From Pelomonas lactea (GTDB lineage: Bacteria; Pseudomonadota; Gammaproteobacteria; Burkholderiales; Burkholderiaceae_C): DNA of 64,000 nucleotides. The notes beneath the pieces were generated by a model. It saw only the letters and a program-made list of their open reading frames with translations. It did no database searches and was not told the DNA's origin. The stretch's first letter is position 1. Every line of letters begins with the position of its first letter. The DNA is taken from contig NZ_JBIGHX010000002.1 in the NCBI RefSeq assembly GCF_043555885.1, forward strand, positions 620,001-684,000. The letters run 5' to 3'. This document shows positions 63,401-64,000 of this stretch, piece after piece. A program made the position numbers and the translations under genes.

Positions 63401-64000
63401 CCCAGGTCGCCGGCATGGAGACGGCCGACCTGGCCGCGCTGACCAGCAGCCAGTGGGCAGCGCTGGGCTCCGCCCAGATTGCAGCGCTGTCCACCGACGC
63501 GCTGCCCAGCATGGAGACGGCCGACCTGCGTGCCATCACCACCGCCGCGCTGGCGGGCTTCTCCAGCGACCAGATCAAGTCGCTGGTTTCCGGGGAAGTT
63601 GGCGCGCTGACGACCACCCAGTTGGCCAAGCTCACCACGGGCCAGTTGCAAGGTCTGGAGACCGACGACATCGTCGCGCTGTCGTCGTCGCACATCGCCG
63701 CGCTGAGCAGCGACCAGCTCAAGGCGCTGACGACGGACCAGATCGCCGCCATCGAGTCTGGCGACATCAAGTCCATCACCACCGTGGCGCTGCGCGCCCT
63801 GTCGACGGCGCAGATCGATGCGCTGACCAGTGACCAGCTGCGCGCGCTGACCAGCACGCAGCTGAATGCGTTGACGACGACGCCGCAGGTCATCGGCATC
63901 ACGACCGACGACCTCAACTCGCTGACGACCGACCAGATCGCGCGCCTGTCCACTGGCCAGATCCTGGCGCTGACGACCGCCCAGCTCAGCAACCTGTCCA
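60442..64000 (+). CDS. giant octapeptide-repeat protein, C-terminus beyond window
   Basis: An ATG at 60442 with AGGTGAG upstream opens 1186 codons with no stop to the window edge. There is no N-terminal signal peptide (MATVIPFIPVSRIPGLTTTT). From about residue 20 the sequence is a continuous array of octads of the form A-L-[TS]-[TS]-x-Q-[LIV]-x, for example ALTTDQLQ, ALSSTQLN, KLSTAQIA. Acidic variants (GMETADLA, AIESGDIK, GLETDDMA) recur at fixed places, giving a 192-residue super-repeat. No cysteine is seen. The lack of a signal peptide plus length recall type-I-secreted giant adhesins, but no Ca-binding repeats or secretion signal can be seen here. Family not recognised with certainty. Confidence 0.85.
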   Translation, partial: MATVIPFIPVSRIPGLTTTTIRDFTTEDWAAFSTDQLIALTSTQAAAITSSGLSALSSDQIRAFQTEDLRSITTTALAGFRSDQINAFTTNQVQALTTQQVASLSSSQVVGLTTEGIVQLSSSQVAAIGSNALKALGTDQVAAIESGDIKVITTTALRALTSSQLDALTTDQLQALTSTQLNALTSSQLRSLNTDDLNALTTDQFSKLSTAQIAALTTTQIAAMETADLAALTSAQWAALGSAQIAALSTDSLPSMETADLRAITTAALAGFSSDQLKSLTSGEVAALTTTQLGKLSTTQLQGLETDDMAALTSGQIATLSSDQFKALTTDQIAAIESGDIKSITTVALRALSSAQLDALTSDQLQALSSTQLNALTTTQLRGLNTDDLNALTTDQVSKLGTAQIAALTTTQIAAMETADLAAMTSAQWAALGSAQIAALSTDSLPSMETADLRAITTAALAGFSSDQIKSLVSGEVAALTTVQLGKLTTTQLQGLETDDVAALNSSQIAALSSDQFKALTTDQIAAIESGDIKAISTVALRGLTSAQLDALTSDQLQALSSTQLNALTSTQLQSLKTDDLNALTTDQFSKLSTAQIAALTTAQIAGMETADLAALSSAQWAVLSSAQVAALTTDALPSMETADLRAITTAALAGLSSDQIKSLVSGEVGALTTTQLSKLSTTQLQGLETDDMAALSSTQIGALSSDQFKALTTDQIAAIESGDIKSITTVALRALSSAQLDALTSDQLQALSSTQLNSLTTTQLQSLKTDDLNALTTDQFSKLSTAQVAALTTAQIAGMETADLAALTSSQWAALGSAQIAALSTDALPSMETADLRAITTAALAGFSSDQIKSLVSAEVAALTTTQLAKLSTTQLQGLETDDMAALSSAHIAALSSDQLKALTTDQIAAIESGDIKSITTVALRALSSAQLDALTSDQLQALSSTQLNALTSTQLQSLGSADLNALTTDQFAKLSTGQVALLTTAQVAGMETADLAALTSSQWAALGSAQIAALSTDALPSMETADLRAITTAALAGFSSDQIKSLVSGEVGALTTTQLAKLTTGQLQGLETDDIVALSSSHIAALSSDQLKALTTDQIAAIESGDIKSITTVALRALSTAQIDALTSDQLRALTSTQLNALTTTPQVIGITTDDLNSLTTDQIARLSTGQILALTTAQLSNLS
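60535..63860 (+). repeat. 576-bp (24 x 24-bp) tandem super-repeats
   Basis: The marker Met of [AG]METADLA falls at 61111, 61687, 62263, 62839 and 63415, exactly 576 bases (192 codons, 24 octads) apart. Copies starting at 62839 and 63415 are identical for their first 59 residues. The block before 61111 is a diverged copy (GFRSDQIN, AIESGDIK in register). Near 63876 one extra residue (ALTTTPQVI) breaks the register. Confidence 0.9.

Noticed and set aside
60301..63693. Very long leftward open frame (about 1130 codons) opposite the giant repeat gene
   Set aside because: It is the mirror of the 24-bp repeat: the rightward frame has a ribosome site, start codon and a regular amino-acid pattern, and the leftward frame is an Arg/Gly/Gln-rich shadow caused by lack of stops in GC-rich repeats.
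62778..63992. Leftward frames with a repeated WSVVSA-like pattern
   Set aside because: A second antisense shadow of the same repeats; no ribosome site and no independent coding signal.
60535..64000. CRISPR-like regular repeats of 24 bases
   Set aside because: The repeat is a multiple of three, in frame, degenerate at third positions, and lacks unique spacers; it is protein-coding.

Overview
The window looks like a piece of chromosome from a high-GC betaproteobacterium, most likely order Burkholderiales near Rubrivivax, Leptothrix, Roseateles or Mitsuaria. This rests on codon bias, the gene order asd-fimV-truA-trpF-trpB-trpA-accD-folC-dedD-cvpA-purF, the rimP-nusA-infB-rbfA-truB-typA operon, a PEP-CTERM protein and a methylmalonyl-CoA/propionyl-CoA cluster. 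The genus is inferred from family knowledge, not searched.

Layout. 1-6330: a truncated CAP-domain lipoprotein, then a leftward chain (EamA transporter, 3-hydroxyisobutyryl-CoA hydrolase-like protein, OafA-type acyltransferase, dusA, ogt), mostly with overlapping stop/start codons. 6464-14881: the translation/transcription operon rimP-nusA-infB-rbfA-truB-typA, with a hairpin between infB and rbfA. 15112-20242: fabI, a PEP-CTERM protein, and a DUF1800/DUF1501 secreted pair whose first gene appears frameshifted in its signal peptide. 20249-24009: an Orn/Lys/Arg decarboxylase and an NfeD-SPFH membrane pair. 24018-25437: a compact LuxR module: a LuxR solo, a divergent RsaM-like gene and a 21-codon micro-ORF, with two near-identical lux-box-like dyads placed identically before the last two. 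25492-26890: tRNA-Ser, a small exported protein, and a tandemly duplicated Ala-Glu-Asp tRNA cluster beside gltX. 26967-45271: housekeeping biosynthesis (glutamyl-tRNA, purine, folate, fatty acid, tryptophan, lysine/threonine and leucine) plus polar hub protein FimV and a LysR regulator fused to the leuCDB operon. 45352-49407: an exported phospholipase/nuclease-like protein and a LytS/LytTR two-component system coupled to an exported protein. 49529-60082: the propionate/methylmalonyl-CoA pathway (epimerase, pccA, pccB, meaB, mutase) with a divergent GntR regulator over a perfect 16-bp palindrome.

60442 to the window end is a rightward reading frame open without a stop: a giant protein built almost wholly of octapeptides of the type A-L-T/S-T/S-x-Q-L/I-x, arranged in 192-residue (576-bp) super-repeats. 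It follows a good match to a sigma-28 (FliA) promoter. The two most interesting items are this giant octad protein and the luxI-less LuxR/RsaM/micro-ORF module. Everything is read by eye; no searches were run.
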